64,000 nucleotides of DNA, from the NCBI RefSeq assembly GCF_003065485.1, contig NZ_CP026951.1, positions 186,001 to 250,000 of the forward strand, written 5' to 3'. The position numbers were made by a program, and so were the translations under genes. Within the stretch, counting starts at the first letter, position 1. Every line of letters begins with the position of its first letter. Under the pieces are notes generated by a model that saw nothing but the letters and a program-made list of their open reading frames with translations, was not told where the DNA came from and searched no databases. This DNA is from Salinibacterium hongtaonis. Lineage in GTDB: Bacteria > Actinomycetota > Actinomycetes > Actinomycetales > Microbacteriaceae. This document shows positions 17,350 through 25,647 of the stretch, piece after piece.

Positions 17350-17378
17350 GGGGGTGTCCCGCATCGCGGGGCACCCCC
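17350..17378 (+). terminator. Strong hairpin between malE and malF
   Basis: A 13-bp stem (GGGGGTGTCCCGC with GCGGGGCACCCCC, one G-T pair) closes the 3-base loop ATC. No T-run follows, so it more likely stabilises the malE message or lets only part of transcription through, giving more binding protein than permease. Confidence 0.7.
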
Positions 17379-17405
17379 ACCATCACGGCGGACGAAGGCT
17401 GCGAG

Positions 17406-19013
17406 ATGACACCAACAAACACCGACCCCGAGGTCGTGGTTAGCCCCAGGCAAAAGAAGGCTGCGCGCCTGGCCGAGGCGGCCTCCGGCGGTCTCAAGAT
17501 CATCCTGCTCAAGATCGTGCTTTTGGGCATCGTCGATGCCATCGCGGTTTATGCGCTTTTCGTGCTCGTGCTGAAGGACGAGTGGCTGGTCGCGGCAATC
17601 GTCGCGGTGGTCACGCTCGTCGTGAACTGGATCTACTTTTCGCACCGCGCTATCCCGGCCAAGTACCTCACCCCTGGCCTGATCTTTCTCCTCATCTTTC
17701 AAGTCTTCGTAATCGCCTATACGGGTTACATCGGCTTTACCAACTACGGCACCGGTCACAACTCTGACAAGGACCAGGCCGTTCAGGCGCTCATGAGCTC
17801 GGCCCGCGAGCGGGTCCCCGACTCCGTTACCTACCGGGTAACCGTTGTTGAGAGCCTCGAGGGCCTCGGTCTGCTCGTCACTGATCCCGACGGAGAGGTG
17901 AGCGTCGGCACCGCCACCTCGCCCCTCACCGAGGTCGACAACGCGGAGATTGACAGCAATGTCGCCGTCTCGGTGCCCGGATACACGTCGCTCAGTTTTC
18001 AGGATGTTCTCCAGCGGCAGGGCGAAGTCTTCGACCTTGAGGTCCCCGTCTCGGACGACCCGAACGACGGAGTGCTGCGCACGGGCGACGGCAGCTCGGC
18101 CAACATCTATCTCTCAAGCCTGATCTATGACGAGCAGGCCGACACGATGACGGATGCCGAAACGGGCGTCGTCTACAGCGATAGCGGCACGGGCGCGTTC
18201 ACCTCAGAGAGCGGCGAAGAGCTGCTTCCGGGCTGGCGCATCACGGTAGGTTTCGACAACTTCGCGCGCGCATTCGGCGAGGAGAGCATCCGCGGTCCCC
18301 TCATCAACGTGACGATCTGGACGATCATGTTCGCGCTGCTGTCGGTGGCGTCGACCTTCCTTCTCGGCATGTTCCTCGCGATCGTCTTCAACGACAAGCG
18401 CATGAAGGGACGCAAGTTCTACCGGATCATCATGATCCTGCCGTACGCGTTCCCCGCGTTCCTTTCTGCCCTGGTGTGGGCCGGCATGCTCAACGAGCGG
18501 TTCGGGTTCGTCAACGAGGTGCTGTTCGGCGGGGCCGACATCCCCTGGCTTACCGATCCGGTTCTGGCCAAGATCAGCATCCTCGTCGTGAACTTGTGGC
18601 TCGGATTCCCCTACATGTTCCTCGTTGCGACGGGAGCGCTGCAGTCCATCTCGGATGACGTCGTCGAAGCCGCGACGGTGGACGGGGCGAAACCCTGGCA
18701 GGTGTTCAGGCTCATCAAACTGCCCCTCGTGCTCGTGACGATGGCGCCCATCCTCATCTCATCGTTCGCCTTTAACTTCAACAACTTCAACCTCATCTAC
18801 ATGCTCACGGGCGGTGGGCCTCGCGATACGAGCGCGGGCATCAATGTTGGGGCGACCGACATCCTGATCTCGATGGTCTACAAGGTTGCGTTTACGGGCC
18901 AGTTCCGTGACTACGGCCTCGCGAGTGCCTTCACGATCATCATCTTCATCCTGGTCGCGGTGATCGCGGTTGTGAGCTTCAGAAAGACCAAGATGCTGGA
19001 GGACCTGAACTAA
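17406..19013 (+). CDS. malF: Maltose ABC transporter permease MalF
   Basis: Inner-membrane permease subunit. Of its 535 residues, three hydrophobic segments lie near the N-terminus, a large external P2-like loop runs from about 115 to 290, and the conserved permease domain follows with the EAA motif VVEAATVDGAKPWQVFRLIKLP near residue 425. The large loop is typical of MalF and absent from most family partners. It ends with TAATG, the last A being shared with the malG ATG. Confidence 0.94.
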   Translation: MTPTNTDPEVVVSPRQKKAARLAEAASGGLKIILLKIVLLGIVDAIAVYALFVLVLKDEWLVAAIVAVVTLVVNWIYFSHRAIPAKYLTPGLIFLLIFQVFVIAYTGYIGFTNYGTGHNSDKDQAVQALMSSARERVPDSVTYRVTVVESLEGLGLLVTDPDGEVSVGTATSPLTEVDNAEIDSNVAVSVPGYTSLSFQDVLQRQGEVFDLEVPVSDDPNDGVLRTGDGSSANIYLSSLIYDEQADTMTDAETGVVYSDSGTGAFTSESGEELLPGWRITVGFDNFARAFGEESIRGPLINVTIWTIMFALLSVASTFLLGMFLAIVFNDKRMKGRKFYRIIMILPYAFPAFLSALVWAGMLNERFGFVNEVLFGGADIPWLTDPVLAKISILVVNLWLGFPYMFLVATGALQSISDDVVEAATVDGAKPWQVFRLIKLPLVLVTMAPILISSFAFNFNNFNLIYMLTGGGPRDTSAGINVGATDILISMVYKVAFTGQFRDYGLASAFTIIIFILVAVIAVVSFRKTKMLEDLN

Positions 19014-19918
19014 TGAGCGCAGTAACGACCCGCTCGGGCGCCACAGTCCCGACCAAGCGCACGTTCTCCTTCGGCCGGTGGTTCCACGCGACCGGCTGGC
19101 GACACCTCGTCGGCCTCGTGCTCATCGTCTTCTCGCTGTTCCCGCTGCTCTATGTACTGTCGGCATCCCTCAACCCAGTCGGTTCGCTCACCGGGTCAAA
19201 TGCCCTGTTCTCCAACATCGGTTTTGGAGCCTACGAGCGTCTGTTCAACGACCCCTCGCAACCGTTCGGCGCGTGGTTCATCAACACGATGGTCATCGCC
19301 TTCGTCACGGCAGTGCTCACGGTGTTTATGGGGGCCCTCGCCGCGTACTCGTTCTCGCGGATGCGGTTCGCAGGTCGCCGATTCGGGCTCATGACGATCG
19401 TGCTCGTTCAGATGTTCCCCCAGCTGCTCGCCGTCGTGGCGATCTTCCTCCTCATGAACACGATCAGCGACTGGTTCCCCGCGATCGGCATCAACACCCA
19501 CATCGGCGTGATCATGGTGTACCTCGGCGGTGCTCTCGGCGTGAATACCTACCTCATGTACGGGTTCTTCAACACGGTGCCCAAAGACATCGACGAGGCG
19601 GCCAAGATCGACGGGGCGAGCCATGCCCGCATCTTCTTCACGATCATCCTGCGGCTCGTTGCTCCGATTCTCGCGGTCGTTGGCCTGCTCTCGTTCATTA
19701 CGACGACCAACGAGTTCGTGGTCGCGAGCATCGTGCTCATCGACCCCGAGAAGCAGACCCTCGCGGTCGGGCTCTACAAGCTCATCTCAAACCCGAACTA
19801 TGCGGACTGGGGAGCCTTCTCGGCCGGAGCGATCATCGCGGCGCTGCCCGTCACGATCCTGTTCCTGTTCTTGCAGAAGTACATCGTCGGTGGGTTGACC
19901 GCGGGAGCCGTTAAGTAG
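19013..19918 (+). CDS. malG: Maltose ABC transporter permease MalG
   Basis: Second permease subunit, 301 residues with six membrane segments and the EAA motif KDIDEAAKIDGASHARIFFTIILP-like region near residue 195. The start codon overlaps the malF stop, showing translational coupling. No dedicated ATPase gene follows, so a shared MsiK/MalK-type ATPase encoded elsewhere is expected, as is usual in actinobacteria. Confidence 0.94.
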   Translation: MSAVTTRSGATVPTKRTFSFGRWFHATGWRHLVGLVLIVFSLFPLLYVLSASLNPVGSLTGSNALFSNIGFGAYERLFNDPSQPFGAWFINTMVIAFVTAVLTVFMGALAAYSFSRMRFAGRRFGLMTIVLVQMFPQLLAVVAIFLLMNTISDWFPAIGINTHIGVIMVYLGGALGVNTYLMYGFFNTVPKDIDEAAKIDGASHARIFFTIILRLVAPILAVVGLLSFITTTNEFVVASIVLIDPEKQTLAVGLYKLISNPNYADWGAFSAGAIIAALPVTILFLFLQKYIVGGLTAGAVK

Positions 19919-19919
19919 C

Positions 19920-20327
19920 TCGCTGCGGTCGGTTGTTCGCCCCGGTGGCCGCCAACGGCATCCGAAGTTCTCGCTCGGGTACCCCCGCGCCGAATACCCG
20001 GCAGAACTGGGAGAAGCTGTTCTCGCGGGTGGCGGCACCCAGGACGATCTCGACGCGCGCAGCATTGCAGAAGACCCCACAGGGGTGGGGCAGCGACTGT
20101 ACTTTCAGCGCGTGCCCGAGGCGAAGACGGTCAAAAACCGCGTGCACCTCGACATCAACGCGACCCCGGGGCGCCGGCCGACACCAGAAGAGCTCGATGC
20201 CGAGCGCGACCGCATCGTTGCCCTCGGTGCTAGCCAGGTGGCCTTTCACGAAGAGGCATGGGGGCCGTTTGTCGAACGCCACTATGTGATGCGCGACCCA
20301 GAAGGCAACGAGTTCTGCATTCAGTGA
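19920..20327 (+). pseudogene. 5'-truncated VOC (glyoxalase-like) protein
   Basis: From about 19965 one frame reads KFSLGYPRAEYPAELGEAVL, AEDPTGVGQRLYFQRVPEAK, TVKNRVHLDINA, and ends RHYVMRDPEGNEFCIQ with a stop at 20325-20327. This is the body and C-terminus of a glyoxalase-like-domain protein of about 135 residues. No ATG, GTG or TTG lies in this frame between the malG stop and 20085, and the usual N-terminal FWxxALGY strand is missing. It looks like a remnant left by a deletion downstream of malG. A shorter product from GTG 20085 would lack half the fold. Confidence 0.65.
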
Positions 20328-20393
20328 TGCGGCTGCGGTGACCCACGTCTCGCCTAACGCCGCCCGCCCGCCACACCCGGGTGTGACGCCGTG

Positions 20394-20423
20394 TTCATGA
20401 GGGCCCGTGGGAAATGTTATTCT
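20394..20423 (+). promoter_or_regulatory. Probable promoter of the tRNA-Thr/tRNA-Met pair
   Basis: TTCATG (20394-20399), an 18-bp spacer and TATTCT (20418-20423). It has the same -10 and the same spacer length as the box before tRNA-Tyr. The first tRNA starts 46 bp downstream. Confidence 0.6.
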
Positions 20424-20469
20424 TGTCGGGTTGCCTGAAACGGGCGCGGCTTCTGCATGCAGAAGCAAC

Positions 20470-20541
<72 letters not shown>

Positions 20542-20569
20542 CGGTCATCCTTTATTTATGGGATGCCGT

Positions 20570-20646
20570 GGCTGAGTAGCTCAGTTGGTTAGAGCGCACG
20601 ACTCATAATCGTGAGGTCGCGGGATCGTGCCCCGCCTCAGCTACCA
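20570..20646 (+). tRNA. tRNA-Met (CAT), elongator type
   Basis: Acceptor arms GGCTGAG and CTCAGCT pair (one terminal G-T), followed by discriminator A and encoded CCA. The anticodon arm CGACTCATAATCG gives CAT; the D-arm and overall sequence resemble elongator tRNA-Met. The T-loop (20624-20630) is ATCGTGC, with A54 and T58 in place of the normal T54 and A58. The tRNA-Ile2 alternative (also CAT before lysidine modification) cannot be fully excluded. Confidence 0.93.
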
Positions 20647-20763
20647 CGGGCCCTTTCATTGAATCGGGCTTCCTTCTTCAGTACATCCGACCGACGGCTC
20701 TTGCAAGGTTGTCGGGGGTCGTGGGGGCAGCGACTGCGCCGAAGTCGATCAACGGGCTTCCGC

Positions 20764-20834
20764 GCTCCGTCGAGACTGCGCAAATTGTCGCCTTAGACCC
20801 GAATAGACGACCATTTGCGCAGTCTCGGTGGAGC
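20764..20834. repeat. Long palindromic element F (GAGACTGCGCAAAT type)
   Basis: Arms at 20764-20790 and 20808-20834 match in reverse complement at 24 of 27 positions, with the core GAGACTGCGCAAAT and a 17-base loop. It sits between the tRNA pair and the M28 peptidase gene, with no U-tract. In build it matches elements D and E. Confidence 0.88.
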
Positions 20835-20880
20835 TAGCGCTGGGTAGCCGCCAACCCCGCCCCGCCCCTAGGCTCGGCGC

Positions 20881-23205
20881 ATGAGCATCGATGCCCTCCG
20901 CCCTTCCCGCGCTCGTCGATGGGGAGCGCCGGTGGCCATCGCGGCACTCGTCGCTGTCGCGATCGGATGCACCCTCGCGCAGGCTCCTGCGGCACCGCTC
21001 GGTGAGGATGCGGCGGCTGGCGATTTCAGCGCCACCCGCGCCATGGAGCACATCGAGGCGATCTCTCAGGAGACGCGCCCGATTGGCTCCCCAGCCCACG
21101 CCGAGGCCCGCGACTACCTCGTGGGCGAGCTGGAGGCCCTGGGGTTGGAGGTCGAGGTGCAGGAGCGCACCGGAGTTTCGGAGACGAGACCGGGGCGCAC
21201 GCAGGGCATCGCGTTCGTTCAGAACATCGTGGCGACGCGCGAAGGCAGCGACCCGACCGGAACCCTCGTGCTCGCCGCCCACTACGACTCCGTCAACGGT
21301 TCGCTCGGTGCCGGTGACGACGGCATCGGCATCGGCTCGATCATGGAGTCCGCGCGCGCTCTCGGCGATGAGACTCCGACCAACGACCTCATCATCCTCT
21401 TCACCGACGGCGAGGAATCCGGGCTGCTGGGTGCTGAGGCGTTCACACGGGACGATTCAGCATCCCTCGTGCAGCCGGTCGTTGTCGTCAATCTCGAGGC
21501 ACGAGGCACCGCAGGCTCGCCACTGACATTCCGCACGTCGAGCCCCAACGGACCCATCACGGCTTACACCTCGGCCGCGGGCGGAGTCGTCGCGAACTCT
21601 GCGATGGAGACGGTGTTCGGCCTCATGAGCAACGACACCGATTTCAGCCGCTTCTCCGAGGGCGGCTTGCTCGGCACCGACAGTGCGATCGTCGGCGGTG
21701 GGGCTCTCTATCATTCGCCGCTCGACAGCCCCGAGAATCTGAGTCGCGCATCCTTGCAGCAGATGGGGCAGTCGACGCTGGCTCTCACCCGCGAGCTCCA
21801 GGATGCCGACCTGGCTGCACTGCAGGAGGGCCAGGACACCATTGTCGCGACCGTGCCCTGGGGGCTTTTGAGGTTTCCGCTCGCCCTCGAGCTGCCGTTC
21901 GCGATCGCCGGGCTTGGCGCGGCCATTGCCGCAGCCGTAATCGGTCGGCGTCGTCGCGAGCTGACCGTGCCCAGAACGCTCATCGGCATTGTTGTCGCGC
22001 TCGTGTCGGTGGCACTGGCTGCGGGCGGAGCCTATGCCCTGTGGTTGGCTGCCCTGGCTATCGACCCGGGTCAGGCATCGGCGAGCGTCGGTGAGCCCTA
22101 TGTTGCGTGGCCGTATCTGGCCGCAATCGCCGTGCTCACGGTGGGCGCCGTAGTCGGGCCGTTCCTTCTCCTCCGGCGGATGCTCGGGCAGGCGGCCCTG
22201 GTCACGGGCGCGCTGGTGGCGGTGACTGTGGTGGGCGTAGCGCTCGCGGTCGCGTTGCCCGGGGCCGCATCTGTCGTGGCATTCCCCGCCCTGTTCGCCG
22301 CCGTGGCGATGGTCGTCGCTCAGCTGCTTCCGGCCAAGTTTGCCTCGTGGCGGGTCGCCGTGCTCGCGCTGGGCGCGCTGCCCGCATTCGCGCTGATCGT
22401 TCCGGTGGCGGTGTCGGCCTCCGAGCTGGGACTGCCGCTGGGCGGGCCCGTGGCCGCATTGTTCGTGGCGATTGTGCTGCTGATGACGCTGCCGGTGGTG
22501 GCCGAGCTTCGCCCGGCGACATCGCAGACCGGGGAAAGGGCCCGACCGCTGCGGGCGACCGTTGGTGCAGCATCCGTCGTCGTGGTTGTCGTCGCGCTCG
22601 CCGCCGGAGGGCTCGTAGCTAATGCGGAGGGTGCGACCTTGCCCCGCCAGGAGAGTGTCGAATACGCCATCGACACCGACGCGGGCACCGCGCTGTGGTC
22701 GAGTCGCCGGGCGCCGGTGAGCGAGTGGAGCGCCGAACTGCTGGACGGGGACCGCCGCGTGCTGGCCGATGTCGCTCCGTGGTGGGGCACGAGCTCCCGC
22801 AGCACGGGGGAGGCCCCCGTCGCGGAGCTAGAGGCGCCGAGCGTGACGGTGGTCACGGATGAGGCCGCGGGCGACCGCAGAACCCTCACGCTGCAAATCG
22901 ATTCGCGGCGCTCAGCCCCCACGCTGGGGGTGTGGGTTGGAGGCTCAACGGTTCTCTCTGCGAAGGTCGGCGGAGTGGAGCTGGCCCCGGAAGCAGTCGG
23001 CGAGACCTGGACGTTCGGGCTCCACATCGAAGGTGTCGGCGCAGAAGGTGTCGAGATAGAGCTTCTGATCGAGGGCACGGGGCCGGTCGATGTTCTCGTC
23101 GCCGACCGCACCGCTGACCTGGGCGTGATCGACGAGTTTGCTGGCCCGGAGGGGCGGGTGTTGTTTCAGCAGGGAGTGTGGGTTTCGAGGCAGACGGCGT
23201 TGTAG
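20881..23205 (+). CDS. M28 family membrane metallopeptidase
   Basis: Zinc aminopeptidase-type enzyme on a multi-pass membrane protein. Residues 1-40 hold a signal anchor; the M28 domain follows (about 50-300) with zinc-ligand motifs VLAAHYDSVNGSLGAGDDGIG and LFTDGEESGLLGAEAF, and a late YHSPLDSPENL His. From about 325 to 580 there are seven or eight hydrophobic segments, then an external C-terminal domain to residue 774. The layout resembles Fxna-type membrane M28 peptidases. TAGGCT lies 6 bases before the ATG, so the message is probably leaderless. Substrate unknown. Confidence 0.9.
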   Translation: MSIDALRPSRARRWGAPVAIAALVAVAIGCTLAQAPAAPLGEDAAAGDFSATRAMEHIEAISQETRPIGSPAHAEARDYLVGELEALGLEVEVQERTGVSETRPGRTQGIAFVQNIVATREGSDPTGTLVLAAHYDSVNGSLGAGDDGIGIGSIMESARALGDETPTNDLIILFTDGEESGLLGAEAFTRDDSASLVQPVVVVNLEARGTAGSPLTFRTSSPNGPITAYTSAAGGVVANSAMETVFGLMSNDTDFSRFSEGGLLGTDSAIVGGGALYHSPLDSPENLSRASLQQMGQSTLALTRELQDADLAALQEGQDTIVATVPWGLLRFPLALELPFAIAGLGAAIAAAVIGRRRRELTVPRTLIGIVVALVSVALAAGGAYALWLAALAIDPGQASASVGEPYVAWPYLAAIAVLTVGAVVGPFLLLRRMLGQAALVTGALVAVTVVGVALAVALPGAASVVAFPALFAAVAMVVAQLLPAKFASWRVAVLALGALPAFALIVPVAVSASELGLPLGGPVAALFVAIVLLMTLPVVAELRPATSQTGERARPLRATVGAASVVVVVVALAAGGLVANAEGATLPRQESVEYAIDTDAGTALWSSRRAPVSEWSAELLDGDRRVLADVAPWWGTSSRSTGEAPVAELEAPSVTVVTDEAAGDRRTLTLQIDSRRSAPTLGVWVGGSTVLSAKVGGVELAPEAVGETWTFGLHIEGVGAEGVEIELLIEGTGPVDVLVADRTADLGVIDEFAGPEGRVLFQQGVWVSRQTAL

Positions 23206-23222
23206 CACCGTTGGCTTCCCGC

Positions 23223-23270
23223 CCTGCGACCCCGCGACCCTGCGACCCCGCGACCCCGCGACCCTGCGAC
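23223..23270. repeat. 8-bp tandem repeat (six copies)
   Basis: Six consecutive units of CCTGCGAC or CCCGCGAC, starting 18 bp after the M28 stop codon, followed by a diverged unit. It is a candidate length-variable locus. Confidence 0.9.
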
Positions 23271-23356
23271 CCCGGGAGCGTGCAGCGGCGCGAGGCTAGG
23301 CTGGACGCGTCGTCACAACGGGACCTCCACGGAACGCCCGCACACTGAAAGGCAAC

Positions 23357-23389
23357 ATGAGCACCACGATCGAAGAGACCGTCCGCTAG
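23357..23389 (+). pseudogene. Duplicated 5' end of the NTF2-like gene
   Basis: ATG and nine further codons (MSTTIEETVR) are followed at once by TAG. The 30 coding bases match the first 30 of the gene at 24877 at 28 positions, and both copies are preceded by a CCCGCACA sequence. It is an orphaned gene start, 1.5 kb upstream of the full copy, with the DUF3494 gene between. Confidence 0.8.
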
Positions 23390-23826
23390 GCAGGCCGGAG
23401 TGTCTTTTCGAGCGGTAACGGTGTTGTGCGGACGAGTGCCGTCTACCCGGGCGGGGCTAGGGCTGCGACGTTGGGTGATCAGGCCTGAACTCGGCCGAAG
23501 ATGGGCCAGCCGCTCGTTATCTGCGCCGCCCCACTAGACTGAGTGGTCTACGGCTGTGCAGAAGTGCAGCTGAGCACCGCGACCACCCTCCTCACACAGG
23601 GAATCGCTGGGTCGCCATCGTCGGCGAGTGTATTGAGGCGTTACCCCGCACGTCGGGATCGCAGAGCGCGAAAAACGCCTCGCCTATCCGGTCGAGAATG
23701 CGCCAAGCAACGGCACCTTCTCCTCCTGAACTCAGACGGCGCTGAGATTAAATATCTCGGCAATTCTCCGACCTCCGCGTCTTTCGCATGTACAGACAGC
23801 AACACCCGCAGATGAGAGCAGACCAG
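23390..23826. other. 437-bp stretch without a convincing gene
   Basis: No ORF here has recognisable coding character; the 90-codon frame at 23543-23815 matches nothing I know. The last 100 bp are visibly richer in A and T (GATTAAATATCTCGG at about 23746), and probably hold the promoter of the DUF3494 gene. No insertion-sequence ends or terminal inverted repeats were seen. Confidence 0.5.
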
Positions 23827-24807
23827 ATGTCCAGAGTAAAAATCCACCCTTCCGTCGGCGGACTAGTGCGACTCAGCGCGGCGCTGGGCCTCAGCGTCGT
23901 CCTGGCCTGCGCGACCGTGCCGTCGAGCGCGTCAGCCGCGGAGGCTCCTGTCGGTCTCGGCACCGCGACGGACTTCGCGGTTGTCGCCGGTTCGGCCATC
24001 ACGAACACCGGAACCTCGGTGATTGAAGGCAATGTCGGGATTTTCCCCGGTACGGCGATCACCGGTCTACTCCCCGCAGATGTGCAGGGCACCGTTCACA
24101 CAACCGACGCAGTTGCCCTTCAGGCTCAGGCGGACGTGACGACCGCGTACAACGACGCGGCAGGAAGAACCCCCACGGAGAGCGGCGTCACAGAACTTGG
24201 CGGTCGAACGTTGACCTCAGGGGTATATTCGGGCGGTACTCTGGGGCTCACCGGCACCGTCACCCTCAATGGCGATGCCAATTCGGTGTTCATCTTTCAG
24301 ACGGCCAGTACCCTGATCACCGCCTCCGCAAGCCGGGTTGTGCTCACGGGCGGTGCGACTTCGTGCAACGTGTATTGGCAGGTTGGGTCATCCGCGACGC
24401 TCGGCACCGGCTCAACGTTGGTGGGGAGCGTCCTTGCGTTGACCTCGATCACCGCCAACACCGCAACGACCGTCGAAGGACGCCTCCTCGCCCGCAACGA
24501 CGCTGTGACTCTCGATTCCACCACCATCGCGGTGGATGCGACATGCACTGCGGGGGTCGTGACACCGCCCCCTGCTGGCGGTGGGACCACACCGACACTT
24601 CCTGGCACCGGCAACGGCACTGGCGCCGGCACCGTACCGCTGGCGACCGCCCCGCAGGGAGGAGCAACGTCATCGACGCTAAACACTCTCCCGCCGACCG
24701 GCAGTAACGGGTCGCCCCTTCTTCTCGGTGGTGCAGCGCTGGCTATCCTGGCGGGTGCATTGCTCATCGCTTTTCGCATCCGCTTGGGGTTGTCAGAGAA
24801 GCAGTGA
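23827..24807 (+). CDS. DUF3494 ice-binding-like surface protein with LPxTG-type anchor
   Basis: Secreted, probably sortase-anchored protein of the DUF3494 family, many members of which bind ice; other roles in adhesion are possible. A signal peptide (1-37, ending SASAA) is followed by the beta-helical domain (about 42-250: GTATDFAVVAGSAITNTG, VIEGNVGIFPG, LGGRTLTSGVY, VFIFQTASTL, SCNVYWQVGSSATLGTGS, GRLLARNDAVTLDS), a Pro/Gly/Thr-rich spacer, LPPTG near residue 297, a membrane segment and a basic tail. The ATG at 23827 gives the best signal peptide; an earlier in-frame start at 23788 is less likely. The flanking duplicated gene start suggests acquisition by insertion. Confidence 0.9.
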   Translation: MSRVKIHPSVGGLVRLSAALGLSVVLACATVPSSASAAEAPVGLGTATDFAVVAGSAITNTGTSVIEGNVGIFPGTAITGLLPADVQGTVHTTDAVALQAQADVTTAYNDAAGRTPTESGVTELGGRTLTSGVYSGGTLGLTGTVTLNGDANSVFIFQTASTLITASASRVVLTGGATSCNVYWQVGSSATLGTGSTLVGSVLALTSITANTATTVEGRLLARNDAVTLDSTTIAVDATCTAGVVTPPPAGGGTTPTLPGTGNGTGAGTVPLATAPQGGATSSTLNTLPPTGSNGSPLLLGGAALAILAGALLIAFRIRLGLSEKQ

Positions 24808-24876
24808 GCGCCCGCGGCATGACTGCACGTCGTCGCGAGTTCTAAGAGAGCGCCACCCGCACAGGAGAAGAGCACC

Positions 24877-25260
24877 ATGAGCACCACGATCGAAGACACC
24901 ATCCGCACGCTGGATGCCGCCCGCATCCAGTCGCTAATTGAGGCCGACTACGCCGCCTTCGAGGCCATGTGTGACCCCCGCCTTGTCTATGTTCACTCCC
25001 GCGGCCACGCCGACACGTTCGAGCAGTACTTTGGCAATCTGCGCTCCGGTGTTGCGCGGTACATCGGCGCGAAGCACGACATCGACTCGATCATCGTGAG
25101 CGACGACGAAACGGCCGTGTTCGTCTCCGGTCGCTTCGAGGCGGAGATCGAGCGCGCCGATGGTCGCCGCCCCATCCGCTCCCTCTCGGGAATCACCTGG
25201 TTTCTCACGGACGGCGAATGGAAGATCGTTGCTGCCCGCATGACGGCGCTTCCCGACTAA
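24877..25260 (+). CDS. NTF2-like (SnoaL/DUF4440-type) protein
   Basis: A 127-residue single-domain protein with the cone-shaped NTF2-like fold: N-terminal helices (TIEDTIRTLDAARIQSLIEADYAAFEAM), LVYVHSRGHADTFEQYF and a final WFLTDGEWKIVAARMTALP strand pair. Members include small enzymes and binding proteins, so the function is not assignable. A GGAGAAGAGC ribosome site precedes the ATG. Its stop overlaps the next gene's ATG (TAATG). Its first 30 bases are duplicated at 23357. Confidence 0.85.
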   Translation: MSTTIEDTIRTLDAARIQSLIEADYAAFEAMCDPRLVYVHSRGHADTFEQYFGNLRSGVARYIGAKHDIDSIIVSDDETAVFVSGRFEAEIERADGRRPIRSLSGITWFLTDGEWKIVAARMTALPD

Positions 25261-25628
25261 TGAAGCGCTCATTAGCCTCCATTGCAGCATTGGTCGTCCT
25301 GGCCGGTGCGGTGCTCAGCGGATGCTCCTCCGCCCCGACTGTCGAGGAGACCGGGGAGACCACCACGGTTGAGGTGCGCATGGTCGACAGCCGCTACGTG
25401 CCCGACAGCGTTGAGGTGCCCGTCGGCAATCGGCTCGTTATCGAGCTGGTGAACGACGACCGAGACCTGCACGATCTGGTCTTTGACAACGGCGTTGAGT
25501 CTGAGCGCTTTGGCCAGGGGCAGTCCGAAACGATCGATGTCGGCGTCGTCTCGGGCGACCTCGACGGCTGGTGCTCAATTCCACCGCATCGCGAGCACGG
25601 CATGGTGTTTACCGTGCTCGCAGTGTGA
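25260..25628 (+). CDS. Cupredoxin-domain lipoprotein
   Basis: Likely type-1 copper protein held to the outer face of the membrane. The 122 residues begin with a lipoprotein signal ending AVLSGCSSAP (lipobox Cys about 22). The cupredoxin fold follows with copper ligands visible as the His in DLHDLVF and the C-terminal set CSIPPHREHGM (Cys, His, Met in the usual spacing). The ATG at 25260 overlaps the preceding stop, so the pair is translationally coupled. Electron partner unknown. Confidence 0.85.
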   Translation: MKRSLASIAALVVLAGAVLSGCSSAPTVEETGETTTVEVRMVDSRYVPDSVEVPVGNRLVIELVNDDRDLHDLVFDNGVESERFGQGQSETIDVGVVSGDLDGWCSIPPHREHGMVFTVLAV

Positions 25629-25647
25629 CCGACGGGTTGCGCATCCG

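Noticed and set aside
23543-23815. 90-codon frame upstream of the DUF3494 gene
   Set aside because: No ribosome site, no recognisable sequence and poor coding character; better explained as non-coding sequence of the inserted segment.
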